The translations under genes were made by a program, and so were the position numbers. DNA of 64,000 nt from an uncultured Agathobacter sp. (GTDB lineage Bacteria; Bacillota; Clostridia; Lachnospirales; Lachnospiraceae). The stretch is from assembly GCA_910587655.1 (NCBI GenBank), contig CAJUND010000005.1, positions 116,133 to 180,132 on the forward strand, read 5' to 3'. The stretch's first letter is position 1. Each line of letters starts with the position of its first letter. This document shows, in pieces, positions 34,329 to 42,905 of this stretch. Under the pieces are notes generated by a model. The model saw only the letters and a list, made by a program, of their open reading frames with translations. It did no database searches and was not told the DNA's origin.

Positions 34329-35432
34329 ATGAAAACAACACACAAAGAACAATTATATATTAAGCAGGATATGCTTACCGACCAGCTTTTTGATGGACAT
34401 TCCATCTTTTTTGATATTGAAACGACCGGATTTTCCCCAAAACAGTCCAGCCTTTACATGATTGGCTGTGCCGCCAGGTCAGAAGGCAGGATCTGTATCG
34501 ACCAGTTTTTCGCGGAAGATCCTTCTGAGGAAAAGCAGGTGATTTCCGCTTTTCTGGATATCCTCAGACAGTATGATACCATCATTTCATTTAACGGCGT
34601 GGGATTTGACATTCCCTACCTTAAGGCAAAATGTGATTTTTACGGGCTTTCTGAGAATCTGAAGGATTATCATTACCTGGATATCTTCAAATCGGTTTCC
34701 GAACTGAAATTTTTACTGAAACTGCCGAACTATAAACAAAAATCCATAGAAGCATTTTTAGGAATTAACAGGGAGGACCGGCAGACAGGAGGAGAGCTGA
34801 TTAATGTATATCTGGATTATGTAAAAAATCCTGATGAAAAAGCATATGAACTTCTGCATATACATAATTATGAAGACGTTATCGGAATGATAGACCTGCT
34901 TCCCGTACTCTCCTATCTGGAGCTTTTTAACGGGCAGTATGCAATTCTTTCCACAAGAATAGACACATACCATACATTTACCGGAAAAACCGGAACTGAA
35001 TTAATTATTACAATGGCTAATGATTATCCTGTACCTAAACGGATTTCCCACAAACTGAATGATTTTTATCTGATGATCAGCAGGGAACGCACTTCCATCA
35101 GGGTACCGATTTTTGAAGGCGAACTCCACTATTTTTACCCTGATTATAAAAATTATTATTATCTTCCCAAAGAAGATATGGCGGTACATAAAAGCGTTTC
35201 TTCTTACGTGGATAAGGAATTCCGGGAACCAGCCAGTGCCGCAAACTGCTATACCAGAAAATCCGGCAGTTTCCTCCCCCAGCAGCGCAACATTATGAAA
35301 CCCGAATTTCTGAAACAATACAAAGACAAAACCAGTTATTTTGAAGTAACAGATGACTTCTGTTCCTCTGATATTATGCTCCGGCGTTATGTGGACCATA
35401 TTTTAAAATATATGTTTGAAACAAAAAAATAG
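34329..35432 (+). CDS. Ribonuclease H-like exonuclease domain protein (YprB-like)
   Basis: 367 residues; ATG after AAAGGAG. The N-terminal half is a DEDD-type exonuclease fold: FFDIETTGFSPKQSSLYMIG holds the DxE motif near residue 33, FNGVGFDIPYLKAK the second aspartate, and NYEDVIGMIDLLPVL the final one. The C-terminal half (about 190-367) has beta-rich segments such as RERTSIRVPIFEGELHYFY and no recognised domain. YprB-type proteins are predicted 3'-5' exonucleases of unknown substrate. Monocistronic. Confidence 0.88.
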   Translation: MKTTHKEQLYIKQDMLTDQLFDGHSIFFDIETTGFSPKQSSLYMIGCAARSEGRICIDQFFAEDPSEEKQVISAFLDILRQYDTIISFNGVGFDIPYLKAKCDFYGLSENLKDYHYLDIFKSVSELKFLLKLPNYKQKSIEAFLGINREDRQTGGELINVYLDYVKNPDEKAYELLHIHNYEDVIGMIDLLPVLSYLELFNGQYAILSTRIDTYHTFTGKTGTELIITMANDYPVPKRISHKLNDFYLMISRERTSIRVPIFEGELHYFYPDYKNYYYLPKEDMAVHKSVSSYVDKEFREPASAANCYTRKSGSFLPQQRNIMKPEFLKQYKDKTSYFEVTDDFCSSDIMLRRYVDHILKYMFETKK

Positions 35433-35454
35433 TACAGATTGTACTACTCTAACT

Positions 35455-35488
35455 AAAAAAACTTTCCCCGTCAGGGGAAAGTTTTTTA
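35455..35488. terminator. Bidirectional terminator between the YprB-like gene and cheR
   Basis: Stem AACTTTCCCC (35460-35469) / GGGGAAAGTT (35474-35483), GTCA loop, A-run to the left and T-run to the right. Serves both convergent genes. Confidence 0.9.
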
Positions 35489-36265
35489 TTCCTCTTTTGA
35501 AAAATAAAAACTGCTCATTCTGTTATAGCCAAGCTCTTTATAGTTTGTAATCTGCTCCGTACTTCCAATAAAAAGCACCCCGTGTTTTTTGAGCGAATGA
35601 TAGAAGTTTTTATAAATCATATCCTTTGCCTCATCCGTAAAATAAATTACCACATTTCGGCAGAGAATCAGGTCAAATCCCTTTGGATATGTATCCTTAA
35701 GTAGATTATGCTCTTTAAAATTCACACAGCGTTTTATTTCATTTGCAATCTGGTAAGACCTTCCAACCTGCGTAAAATATTTCTTTTTTAAGTCTGCAGG
35801 AACATTTGCAACGCTTTTTTCATTGTACAGACCCACCTGCGCATGTTCAATCACCTGCTTGTCAATATCAGTAGCTGTAATATGTATATTTGACAGCGGA
35901 ATATGCCGGGAAAATGCCATGACAAGCGAATACGGCTCATCACCGGTCGAGCAGGCAGCACTCCAGATATTAATGGATCTGCCCTGGTCTTTTAAAAGTT
36001 TCGGTATCACTTCTTCATCCATCAGCTTCCACTGGTCCGGATTCCGGTAAAACTCTGATACATTGATTGTAAGAAAATTAACAAATTTTTCAAATTTTTC
36101 TTTATCCGACTTAATCAGGCTAATATATTCATCATAATTTTTGCATCCGTTCTTTCCGGCAATTGTATCAATACGGCGGCGCATCTGTTTTTCTTTATAG
36201 AAATTAAGATCTATTTTTGTCAGCTGCAGAACATCTTTTTTAAACTTTTCATAATTGTCAAACAT
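35486..36265 (-). CDS. cheR: Chemotaxis protein methyltransferase CheR
   Basis: 259 residues. N-terminal helical domain (EKFKKDVLQLTKIDL, RRRIDTIAGKNG) and a C-terminal Rossmann methyltransferase domain with WSAACSTGDEPYSLVMA (SAM loop), TATDIDKQVIEHA and DLILCRNVVIYF. CheR methylates glutamates on chemoreceptors with SAM, setting adaptation. It is single here; no cheB or cheA is close. GGAGG precedes the ATG. Confidence 0.95.
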   Translation of the reverse strand: MFDNYEKFKKDVLQLTKIDLNFYKEKQMRRRIDTIAGKNGCKNYDEYISLIKSDKEKFEKFVNFLTINVSEFYRNPDQWKLMDEEVIPKLLKDQGRSINIWSAACSTGDEPYSLVMAFSRHIPLSNIHITATDIDKQVIEHAQVGLYNEKSVANVPADLKKKYFTQVGRSYQIANEIKRCVNFKEHNLLKDTYPKGFDLILCRNVVIYFTDEAKDMIYKNFYHSLKKHGVLFIGSTEQITNYKELGYNRMSSFYFSKEE

Positions 36266-36330
36266 AATTTCCTCCCCCAGAACCGGTCGCGTGTCTCCTG
36301 TTCAGAAATTCCCCGAATGGCAGTTACAGT

Positions 36331-36368
36331 AACAAAAACTAAGAAGCTGCCATTTAACAGCTCCTTAG
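36331..36368 (-). terminator. Intrinsic terminator of cmk-ispH-rpsA
   Basis: Stem CTAAGAAGCTG (36339-36349) / CAGCTCCTTAG (36358-36368) with one mismatch; read leftward it is followed by TTTTTGTT. Lies 15 bases past the rpsA stop. Confidence 0.8.
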
Positions 36369-36383
36369 TCAGGTTTGTCTTCT

Positions 36384-37460
36384 TTAGTCCTCTGTTGCAG
36401 TATCATCCATTGCTGTCAAAGCTTTTATGCTTAAACTGATTTTCTTGTCGGCTTCATTAAAATCTACAATCTTTGCTTCCACTTCCTGGCCGATCTTTAA
36501 TACATCTGACGGCTTCTCCACATGATCCTGTGAAATCTGTGATACATGAAGCAGTGCATCCACACCCGGTGCCAGTTCAACGAATGCACCAAAATCTGTC
36601 ATGCGGGCAACCTTACCGGTCACCACGTTTCCTACAGCATACTTTTCTGTTGCACCGTTCCATGGATTTTCATCATCAAATTTCATACTGAGGGCAATTT
36701 TGGTCTCAGTCATATTTTTAATAAATACCCGGACCTGCTGTCCAACAGTAAAGACCTTCTTCGGACTTTCCACCCTGCCCCATGACATTTCGGAAATATG
36801 AAGCAGTCCGTCCACGCCTCCAAGGTCAATGAATGCACCAAAATCAGTAACATTCTTAACAGTTCCTTCCACAACGTCGCCAATATGAAGTCTGGCAAAC
36901 AGTTCCTTCTGGATTTCTGCTTTTCTGGCTACCAGTAATGTTTTACGGTTACCAATGATTCTTCTCTTTTTCGGATCAAATTCCGTAATAATGAATTCGA
37001 TCTCCTGGTCCTTGAATTTGGTTAAATCCTTCTCATAAGTATCAGATACCAGACTTGCCGGAATAAATACCCTGGTTTCATCCACAATGGCACAGACGCC
37101 GCCGGCAAGTACCTGGCTGACCTTTGCCTTAAGGACTTCCTGGCTTTCAAAAGCCTCTTCCAGTCTTTTGCTTCCTTTTTCAGCAGCAAGCCGCTTGTAA
37201 GAAAGGAGAACCTGTCCTTCGCCGTCATTCAGCTTAAGGACTTTGGCTTCCAGGGTATCGCCCGGCTTAACCACTGTAGTAAGGTCTATATTTGGTTCGT
37301 TTGTATATTCGTTTCGCGTAATGATTCCTTCTGACTTATAGCCGATGTTAAGGATTATCTCATCAGGCTTGACATCAATAACGGTACCCTCTACCACTTC
37401 TCCATTTCTTATAGATTTTAAAGATTCTTCCAACATTTGTTCAAAGCTCATTTCTGACAT
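36384..37460 (-). CDS. rpsA: S1 RNA-binding protein, ribosomal protein S1-like (four S1 domains)
   Basis: 358 residues with four S1 repeats, roughly 17-85, 105-175, 190-260 and 276-348. The third and fourth are best preserved: VKNVTDFGAFIDLGGVDGLLHISEMS and ARMTDFGAFVELAPGVDALLHVSQIS-type segments. Shorter than the six-repeat E. coli S1, as usual for Clostridia. It helps mRNA binding to ribosomes or acts as a general RNA-binding factor. The start overlaps ispH by 20 bases, with GAGGAGG inside ispH. In some clostridia the two are fused. Confidence 0.9.
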   Translation of the reverse strand: MSEMSFEQMLEESLKSIRNGEVVEGTVIDVKPDEIILNIGYKSEGIITRNEYTNEPNIDLTTVVKPGDTLEAKVLKLNDGEGQVLLSYKRLAAEKGSKRLEEAFESQEVLKAKVSQVLAGGVCAIVDETRVFIPASLVSDTYEKDLTKFKDQEIEFIITEFDPKKRRIIGNRKTLLVARKAEIQKELFARLHIGDVVEGTVKNVTDFGAFIDLGGVDGLLHISEMSWGRVESPKKVFTVGQQVRVFIKNMTETKIALSMKFDDENPWNGATEKYAVGNVVTGKVARMTDFGAFVELAPGVDALLHVSQISQDHVEKPSDVLKIGQEVEAKIVDFNEADKKISLSIKALTAMDDTATED

Positions 37461-38295
37461 TCTTTGAAACCTCCTCGATGATATAGTTTGGGGTCGAAGC
37501 CCCTGCGGTAATACCTACGTTATTGATGGAGTGTATCTGACGATAATCCATATCCCTGCTCGTTTGTATATAGTAAGTATTTGCACATTCCTTTTTAGAT
37601 ATCTCATACAGTTTCTGTGTATTGGAACTGTGTCTGTCACCAATCACAATCATGGCATCGGAACGGCGGGCTAATATACGTGCTTCTGTCTGCCGCTCTT
37701 CTGTCGCACTGCAGATGGTATCTAAAACACTTATATCATACCCTTTTTTTCCGATAATTTCAACTAATTCTTGAAATTTATTGTAGTTAAATGTCGTTTG
37801 TGCCACAAAACAGACTTTTTCCCCCTCTTTTACGGGCAGATTTTCGATATCTTCAGGGGAAATTACGGTAAATGCGTTCTTACCGCAGACCCATCCCAGA
37901 ATCCCCAGAACCTCCGGGTGTCTGTTATCTCCCGCAATAACGACCGTGTATCCGTTCCTGCTGTATTCTTCCACAAGGCGGTGGATCTTTTTGACAAACG
38001 GACAGGTAACATCAATAATTTCAAATCCGCACTCTTCCATTTTTTTATATTCCGCCCTGCTGATTCCGTGGGAGCGGATGATGATTCTGCCTTTGGGAAC
38101 GGAATCCAGCTCTTCCTGGTTTTCTATAACTTTTACCCCTTTTTTTTCGAGGTCATGCACCACTTCTTTATTATGGATAATGGGGCCGTATGTGTAGACG
38201 GGAGTACCTGGATTTTTAATTTCCCGGTACACCTGCTCCATTGCACGCTTTACCCCGAAACAAAAGCCTGCGCTTTCTGCAACTGTCAGATTCAT
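37441..38295 (-). CDS. ispH: 4-hydroxy-3-methylbut-2-enyl diphosphate reductase
   Basis: 284 residues. Three conserved cysteines bind the iron-sulfur cluster: AGFCFGVKRA near residue 13, DVTCPFVKKIH near 96, and LDTICSATEERQ near 192. The histidines in YGPIIHNKEVV and DNRHPEVLGI and the SNTQKLYEI region complete the active site. Last step of the MEP isoprenoid pathway. It overlaps cmk by four bases and rpsA by 20; cmk-ispH-rpsA is a familiar clostridial operon. Confidence 0.97.
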   Translation of the reverse strand: MNLTVAESAGFCFGVKRAMEQVYREIKNPGTPVYTYGPIIHNKEVVHDLEKKGVKVIENQEELDSVPKGRIIIRSHGISRAEYKKMEECGFEIIDVTCPFVKKIHRLVEEYSRNGYTVVIAGDNRHPEVLGILGWVCGKNAFTVISPEDIENLPVKEGEKVCFVAQTTFNYNKFQELVEIIGKKGYDISVLDTICSATEERQTEARILARRSDAMIVIGDRHSSNTQKLYEISKKECANTYYIQTSRDMDYRQIHSINNVGITAGASTPNYIIEEVSKNVRNEL

Positions 38296-38960
38296 TTTGC
38301 TGCCCCTTGAATGATTTTTTTCATTTCAGAAACAACCCCGTCAATATCCAGGTCCGAAGAATCCAGAAGAACGGCATCGTCCGCCTGCTTTAACGGGGAT
38401 ACGTCCCTGTGCATGTCGCGGTAATCCCGGTCTATTATATCCTTTTCGATTTCTTCCAGACTGCATTCCGTGCCCTTTTCGCAAAGCTCGTCAAAACGCC
38501 TTCTGGCACGTACTGCGGAACTGGCTGTGAGATAAATTTTTACATCTGCATCCGGCAGAACCACCGTTCCGATATCACGGCCGTCCATAATCACGTTTTC
38601 CTTTGCCGCCAGCTGCCTCTGCAGTTGCACAAGCTTTGTCCGGACAACCGGATAAACGCTGGTTTCACTTGCCATTCTGCCGACTTCCTCCCTGCGGATA
38701 AAGGCGCTGACATTTTCCCCGTTTAAAAGTACCTGCTGTTCTCCGCCTTCATACCTTATTGTAACATCGACGTTTTCGCATGCACTGGCAACCGCCTGTT
38801 CGTCCCCTGCTTCTATGCCGCTTTGTATAAAATAATATGCCATGGCACGGTACATCGCTCCGGTATCGACATAAATGTATGACAAATCCGTTGCGAGTTT
38901 TCTTGCTATGGTGCTTTTTCCGGCTCCCGCCGGTCCGTCAATTGCAATATTAAATGACAT
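38292..38960 (-). CDS. cmk: Cytidylate kinase
   Basis: 222 residues from the ATG at 38960, with GGAGG seven bases upstream; an in-frame start at 38996 is not supported. P-loop IAIDGPAGAGKSTIA, YVDTGAMYRA, VIMDGRDIGTVVLPDA and DRDYRDMHRDVSPL are all standard. It phosphorylates CMP and dCMP. First gene of cmk-ispH-rpsA, divergent from tyrA. Confidence 0.97.
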   Translation of the reverse strand: MSFNIAIDGPAGAGKSTIARKLATDLSYIYVDTGAMYRAMAYYFIQSGIEAGDEQAVASACENVDVTIRYEGGEQQVLLNGENVSAFIRREEVGRMASETSVYPVVRTKLVQLQRQLAAKENVIMDGRDIGTVVLPDADVKIYLTASSAVRARRRFDELCEKGTECSLEEIEKDIIDRDYRDMHRDVSPLKQADDAVLLDSSDLDIDGVVSEMKKIIQGAAK

Positions 38961-39020
38961 TGTATTTCCTCCGTGGACTGTATTGGTTCCTGGCATATCA
39001 CTCTTATTATGCCTATGAAA

Positions 39021-39049
39021 AATCTATCATATACCAGTGAGATTTTCAA
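39021..39049 (-). promoter_or_regulatory. Promoter of cmk-ispH-rpsA
   Basis: Read leftward: TTGAAA (39049-39044), 17-base spacer, TAGATT (39026-39021). Confidence 0.55.
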
Positions 39050-39068
39050 CCAATAATTGCTAATTCGG

Positions 39069-39096
39069 TTGACGAATGTCCGGAATATAGTAAAAT
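39069..39096 (+). promoter_or_regulatory. Sigma-A promoter of tyrA
   Basis: TTGACG (39069-39074), 16-base spacer, TAAAAT (39091-39096). Divergent from the cmk promoter; the -35 elements are about 20 bases apart. Confidence 0.7.
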
Positions 39097-39131
39097 AGAA
39101 TGCAGCAGATGATTAAAGAAGGGAATATGAT

Positions 39132-39983
39132 ATGAATTTTCAGACAATCGGTTTTATCGGACTGGGACTGATCGGAGGTTCCATTGCAAAAAAAATAAAA
39201 TCAAGTCATCCGGCCGTAAAAATTTATGCAGACGCCCGCCGCAAAGAAACCATAGAAGAAGCATTCCGCAATGGTTTAATCGAAAACAGCGCCCCTCCTG
39301 CGCTGTCCGTTTTCCATGACTGTGACTGTATTTTTTTATGCGCGCCGGTGCAGAAAAATATTTCCTGTCTCAGGGAATTAAAGGAAATTATCAGAAAGGA
39401 CTGCATGATTACGGATGTCGGCAGCACCAAGACACAGATTCATGAGGAAGTAGAAGCCCTCGGACTCGGAAAAAATTTTATCGGCGGACACCCCATGACC
39501 GGTTCTGAAAAAACAGGTATTCAGAATGCCGACGCAGAAATTTTAAAAGATGCCTGTTATATTATTACCCCCTGCAGCGAAACATCAGAAGCAGATGTGG
39601 AGGATTTCAGGAAATTTGTACAGTCGCTTGGCTCGGTTCCGCTGGTGATGGACTGTAAAACCCACGATTATGCCACTGCAGCAATCAGCCATCTGCCGCA
39701 TATGATTGCCTACACACTGGTAAACCTTGTACAAAATGCAGACAACACGCAGCAGACCATGAAAACAATTGCTGCCGGAGGATTTAAGGACCTGACCAGA
39801 GTCGCTTCCTCCTCTCCGGAAATCTGGCAGAATATCTGTATGTCCAACCAGGCTTCCATTCTTTCGCTCCTGGATGATTATACAAGGCTGCTTACCATGC
39901 TCCGCGGCTATATTGAGTCCGGCAATGCAGAAGCGCTTCTTGAATTTTTCCAGAAGGCAAAAGATTACCGGGACAGCATGTAA
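39132..39983 (+). CDS. tyrA: Prephenate dehydrogenase
   Basis: 283 residues. Rossmann fold with IGFIGLGLIGGSIAKKIK at the N-terminus, FLCAPVQKN, ITDVGSTKTQIHEEV, then the catalytic-region GGHPMTGSEKTGIQ. The helical C-terminal dimerisation domain follows (AAISHLPHMIAYTLV). No ACT domain is present at the C-terminus, unlike Bacillus TyrA, so direct tyrosine feedback through ACT is not expected. Converts prephenate to 4-hydroxyphenylpyruvate. It ends three bases before the stop of the convergent aroA gene, with no clear terminator between them. Confidence 0.95.
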   Translation: MNFQTIGFIGLGLIGGSIAKKIKSSHPAVKIYADARRKETIEEAFRNGLIENSAPPALSVFHDCDCIFLCAPVQKNISCLRELKEIIRKDCMITDVGSTKTQIHEEVEALGLGKNFIGGHPMTGSEKTGIQNADAEILKDACYIITPCSETSEADVEDFRKFVQSLGSVPLVMDCKTHDYATAAISHLPHMIAYTLVNLVQNADNTQQTMKTIAAGGFKDLTRVASSSPEIWQNICMSNQASILSLLDDYTRLLTMLRGYIESGNAEALLEFFQKAKDYRDSM

Positions 39984-39986
39984 CGC

Positions 39987-41306
39987 TTATCCCGGTTCAT
40001 TGATTACCTGCTCTTCCAGAATTTCAAAATAATTTTCAAAAGTCTTTCTGCAGCAGGATGGATTTTTAATTATGATATGGTCTGTTACAAGACCTGGAAT
40101 GGAAAACGCCATTGCCACCCTGTGATCTTCAAATGTTTCAATCTCACATCCATGCGGCTTTTCGGGATGAATCCTGATACTGTCCTCTTCCTGCTGTTCA
40201 CAGTCAATTCCCATACCCGAAAGATTGGTAAGAATCGCCTGTATCCTGTCGCATTCCTGATACCGGATATGTCCGATTCCGGTAATGGTAACATCCGAAT
40301 CTGCAAAAATGCTGACTGCGGCAAGTGTCAGCGCCTGGTCGGAAAATGACGACAAATCAAAGGTTCCGCCGTGCAGCCTTCCGTTTTCAGGCGGTGTGAG
40401 CAAAATTCCCCCGGCTTCTTCCTTCAGGCAGCATCCCATCTGTTCCAGCACACGCAGAAACTGAATATCCCCCTGCAGACAGTCTGCGTGGACATGCATG
40501 ACCTTTGTCGGTACGCCCAGAACCGGGCACATGGCATAAAAATATGCAGCCGCAGAAATATCCGGCTCAATCCGGTAATTTCCGGCTTTATACGCAGCAT
40601 CTTTTGATATTAGAAAGGTGTTTTTATCTTTCCTTGTTACCTGCACCCCAAACTCTGCCATCATTGCAATTGTCATTTCCACATAAGCCATACCGTGGCT
40701 GCCCTTCACATGAATCAGAAGGTCCTCGGTAAAGAGAACGGAAGAAATCAGAAGCGCACTTAAAAACTGGCTGCTTCTGTCCACATCTATGGTCACCTCG
40801 TGCTTTTTCATTCCATGATTCCGGATACGAAACGGAAAATGATACGGCTGCTCTTCAAAAGAAATTTCCGCGCCAAGTCCCTCCAGGGCTTCCAGCAGCT
40901 CCTGCATCGGCCGTTTTTTCATCTGTTCGGAGGAATGGATTCTGAACCCACCCTCTGACAGTCCTAAAAATGCAGTCAGAAAACGGGCGGCAGTTCCGGC
41001 ACTTCCAACATAAACCTCCGGCTGTCCGCCGTTTTTATTTTCCACAGCAGGTATTTTTCCGCCAAATCCGGTAATGCATACCCTGGCTTTTGCCTCATCT
41101 GTTTCTACCGGAAAGCCAAGCTCTTCCAGTGCGTGCAGAAAACAGCGGCTGTCATCTGAAAAAAGTACATTGTAAAGCTCGCTTTTCCCGTCGCAGAGTG
41201 CCGCTATCAAAAGCGCACGGTTCGTAATACTCTTGGAACCCGGAACCGTTATTTCAAGCGGATGCCGTGCCGCTTTTTTAACTTCATATTTATCCTGTAA
41301 TTTCAT
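39987..41306 (-). CDS. aroA: 3-phosphoshikimate 1-carboxyvinyltransferase (EPSP synthase)
   Basis: 439 residues. Marks: ITVPGSKSITNRALLIAAL at the N-terminus, VGSAGTAARFLTAFL, the SRSSQF-type DVDRSSQFLSALL, DISAAAYFYAM and FEDHRVAMAFSI near the end. Forms EPSP from shikimate 3-phosphate and PEP. The glycine/alanine region reads SAGTAARF, the form usual in Gram-positive class II-like enzymes; herbicide sensitivity cannot be judged here. Tail-to-tail with tyrA, both in the aromatic pathway. No promoter is visible between the PilZ terminator and the ATG. Confidence 0.96.
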   Translation of the reverse strand: MKLQDKYEVKKAARHPLEITVPGSKSITNRALLIAALCDGKSELYNVLFSDDSRCFLHALEELGFPVETDEAKARVCITGFGGKIPAVENKNGGQPEVYVGSAGTAARFLTAFLGLSEGGFRIHSSEQMKKRPMQELLEALEGLGAEISFEEQPYHFPFRIRNHGMKKHEVTIDVDRSSQFLSALLISSVLFTEDLLIHVKGSHGMAYVEMTIAMMAEFGVQVTRKDKNTFLISKDAAYKAGNYRIEPDISAAAYFYAMCPVLGVPTKVMHVHADCLQGDIQFLRVLEQMGCCLKEEAGGILLTPPENGRLHGGTFDLSSFSDQALTLAAVSIFADSDVTITGIGHIRYQECDRIQAILTNLSGMGIDCEQQEEDSIRIHPEKPHGCEIETFEDHRVAMAFSIPGLVTDHIIIKNPSCCRKTFENYFEILEEQVINEPG

Positions 41307-41358
41307 CCTGTCCTCCCCCGCAAAAACATCCCGGACTCCCCTGCCGTCTGTCGTACAG

Positions 41359-41389
41359 TAAAAAAGAGACTGCAGCCAGTCTCTTTATT
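41359..41389 (-). terminator. Intrinsic terminator of the PilZ gene
   Basis: Stem AAGAGACTG (41364-41372) / CAGTCTCTT (41377-41385), CAGC loop; read leftward followed by a T-run. It begins one base past the PilZ stop. Confidence 0.8.
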
Positions 41390-41728
41390 TTATAAGTCAT
41401 TAAACATCTGGTAGATATCGATTTTAAGTGCATCTGTATCCGGCATTCCGATAAATACGGCACCATATCTGTAACCGTCTTCACTGGAATCGCAGCGGAC
41501 AATTTCTATCACCGAATCAATTACTTCTTTTGTCCAGATCTGAATCTTTGTATCGTAATAGGAACCAATGTCCAGTTTGTTCTGGCACCGGAACCCGATT
41601 CCGCTTTTAGAAATGTCCGTCACATCAACATGAACATACTTAAGAGTTGTAACCCCGGCTTCATCCAGTCTCTCCAGCTGTACGTCCACCCCCAGATCCA
41701 GTCTTTTGTCTCTTCTTTTTTCTTCCAT
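41390..41728 (-). CDS. PilZ domain protein (putative cyclic-di-GMP receptor)
   Basis: 112 residues from the ATG at 41728, with GGGAG upstream. A single PilZ domain: the N-terminal RRDKR fits the RxxxR c-di-GMP motif and DISKSGIGF fits the D/NxSxxG motif. Both motifs are intact, so ligand binding is likely. Single-domain PilZ proteins act as adaptors that alter motility or exopolysaccharide. Transcribed alone from a good promoter at 41806 with its own terminator. The target is unknown. Confidence 0.88.
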   Translation of the reverse strand: MEEKRRDKRLDLGVDVQLERLDEAGVTTLKYVHVDVTDISKSGIGFRCQNKLDIGSYYDTKIQIWTKEVIDSVIEIVRCDSSEDGYRYGAVFIGMPDTDALKIDIYQMFNDL

Positions 41729-41805
41729 GCTCCCACTCCCTATCTGCTTTTGTTTCAGTGAATACATTATATGCCTTAATGCATGGCTTATAAACTGTCA
41801 CAGTT

Positions 41806-41834
41806 ATTGTAATATAAATCCGGCATTTTGACAA
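41806..41834 (-). promoter_or_regulatory. Sigma-A promoter of the PilZ gene
   Basis: Read leftward: TTGTCA (41834-41829), 17-base spacer, TACAAT (41811-41806). Each box has one mismatch to consensus. Confidence 0.7.
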
Positions 41835-41852
41835 GGGGAAGCGGAAGTTTTT

Positions 41853-42890
41853 CTATCTCACTGTTTCCATAATCAGCATCGCATCCCCGAATGAGAAAAA
41901 ACGGTAGGATTCCTGCACGGCAGTCCGGTAGGCTGACAGTACGTGTTCACGCCCTGCAAAAGCTGACACCAGCATGACAAGGGTTGACTGCGGCAGGTGG
42001 AAGTTCGTAATCAGGCCGTCAATTACCTTAAACTCATAACCGGGGTAAATAAAGATATCCGTCCATCCGCTCGTCTCATGAAGCATTCCGTTTTCATCAG
42101 CGGCAGACTCCAGGGTTCTGGTGCTTGTGGTACCTACTGAAATCACTTTATGCCCCTGCTTTCTGGCACGGTTAATCTTTTCTGCCGCCTCCGCGGAAAC
42201 CATGTAAAACTCTGAATGCATATGATGTTCCAGTATATTTGAGACTTTCACCGGACGGAACGTGCCAAGACCGACATGAAGCGTAACTTCCGCAATCTCA
42301 ACGCCCATGTCCCGCACCTGTTCCAGTAGCTCTTTTGTAAAATGAAGACCTGCCGTGGGAGCGGCTGCAGAGCCGTCGTGCTTTGCATATACCGTCTGGT
42401 AGCGGTTTTTATCCGCAAGCTGGTGCGTAATGTAAGGCGGCAGCGGCATTTGTCCGAGCCGGTCTAAAATTTCTTCAAATATGCCTTCATACTGAAACCG
42501 GATCAGACGGTTGCCGTCATCTGCCACAGCAGTCACCGTTCCTGTTAAAATCCCGTCCCCGAAAAGGATTGTTGTACCGGGCTTTGCCTTTTTTCCGGGT
42601 TTTACAAGCGTTTCCCAGACATCATCTTCGCGCCGTTTTAAGAGCAGGATTTCTATACCCGCACCAGTATCCTTTTTCGTGCCGAACAGGCGCGCAGGGA
42701 TGACCTTTGTATTATTGATGACCAGACAGTCCCCCGGATTCAGGTATTCCAGGATATCTGTAAACTTCCGGTGTTCCACTGTTCCGGTTTTTCTGTCAAG
42801 CACCATAAGGCGGGAAGCAGAACGGTCCTTTAAGGGATCCTGTGCAATCAGCTCATCCGGAAGTTCATAATCAAAATCTTTTACATCCAT
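41853..42890 (-). CDS. queA: S-adenosylmethionine:tRNA ribosyltransferase-isomerase
   Basis: 345 residues. N-terminus DFDYELPDELIAQDPLKDRSASRLMVL, then GDCLVINNTKVIPARLFG, AAPTAGLHFTKELL and the C-terminal FHLPQSTLVMLVSAFAG are the QueA signatures. It transfers the ribosyl part of SAM to preQ1 in tRNA, giving epoxyqueuosine. Placed 15 bases after pheT, so it is part of the T-box controlled pheST transcript. The tgt gene that normally acts before it is not in the window. Confidence 0.97.
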   Translation of the reverse strand: MDVKDFDYELPDELIAQDPLKDRSASRLMVLDRKTGTVEHRKFTDILEYLNPGDCLVINNTKVIPARLFGTKKDTGAGIEILLLKRREDDVWETLVKPGKKAKPGTTILFGDGILTGTVTAVADDGNRLIRFQYEGIFEEILDRLGQMPLPPYITHQLADKNRYQTVYAKHDGSAAAPTAGLHFTKELLEQVRDMGVEIAEVTLHVGLGTFRPVKVSNILEHHMHSEFYMVSAEAAEKINRARKQGHKVISVGTTSTRTLESAADENGMLHETSGWTDIFIYPGYEFKVIDGLITNFHLPQSTLVMLVSAFAGREHVLSAYRTAVQESYRFFSFGDAMLIMETVR

Positions 42891-42905
42891 GTCCGACCTG
42901 CTTTC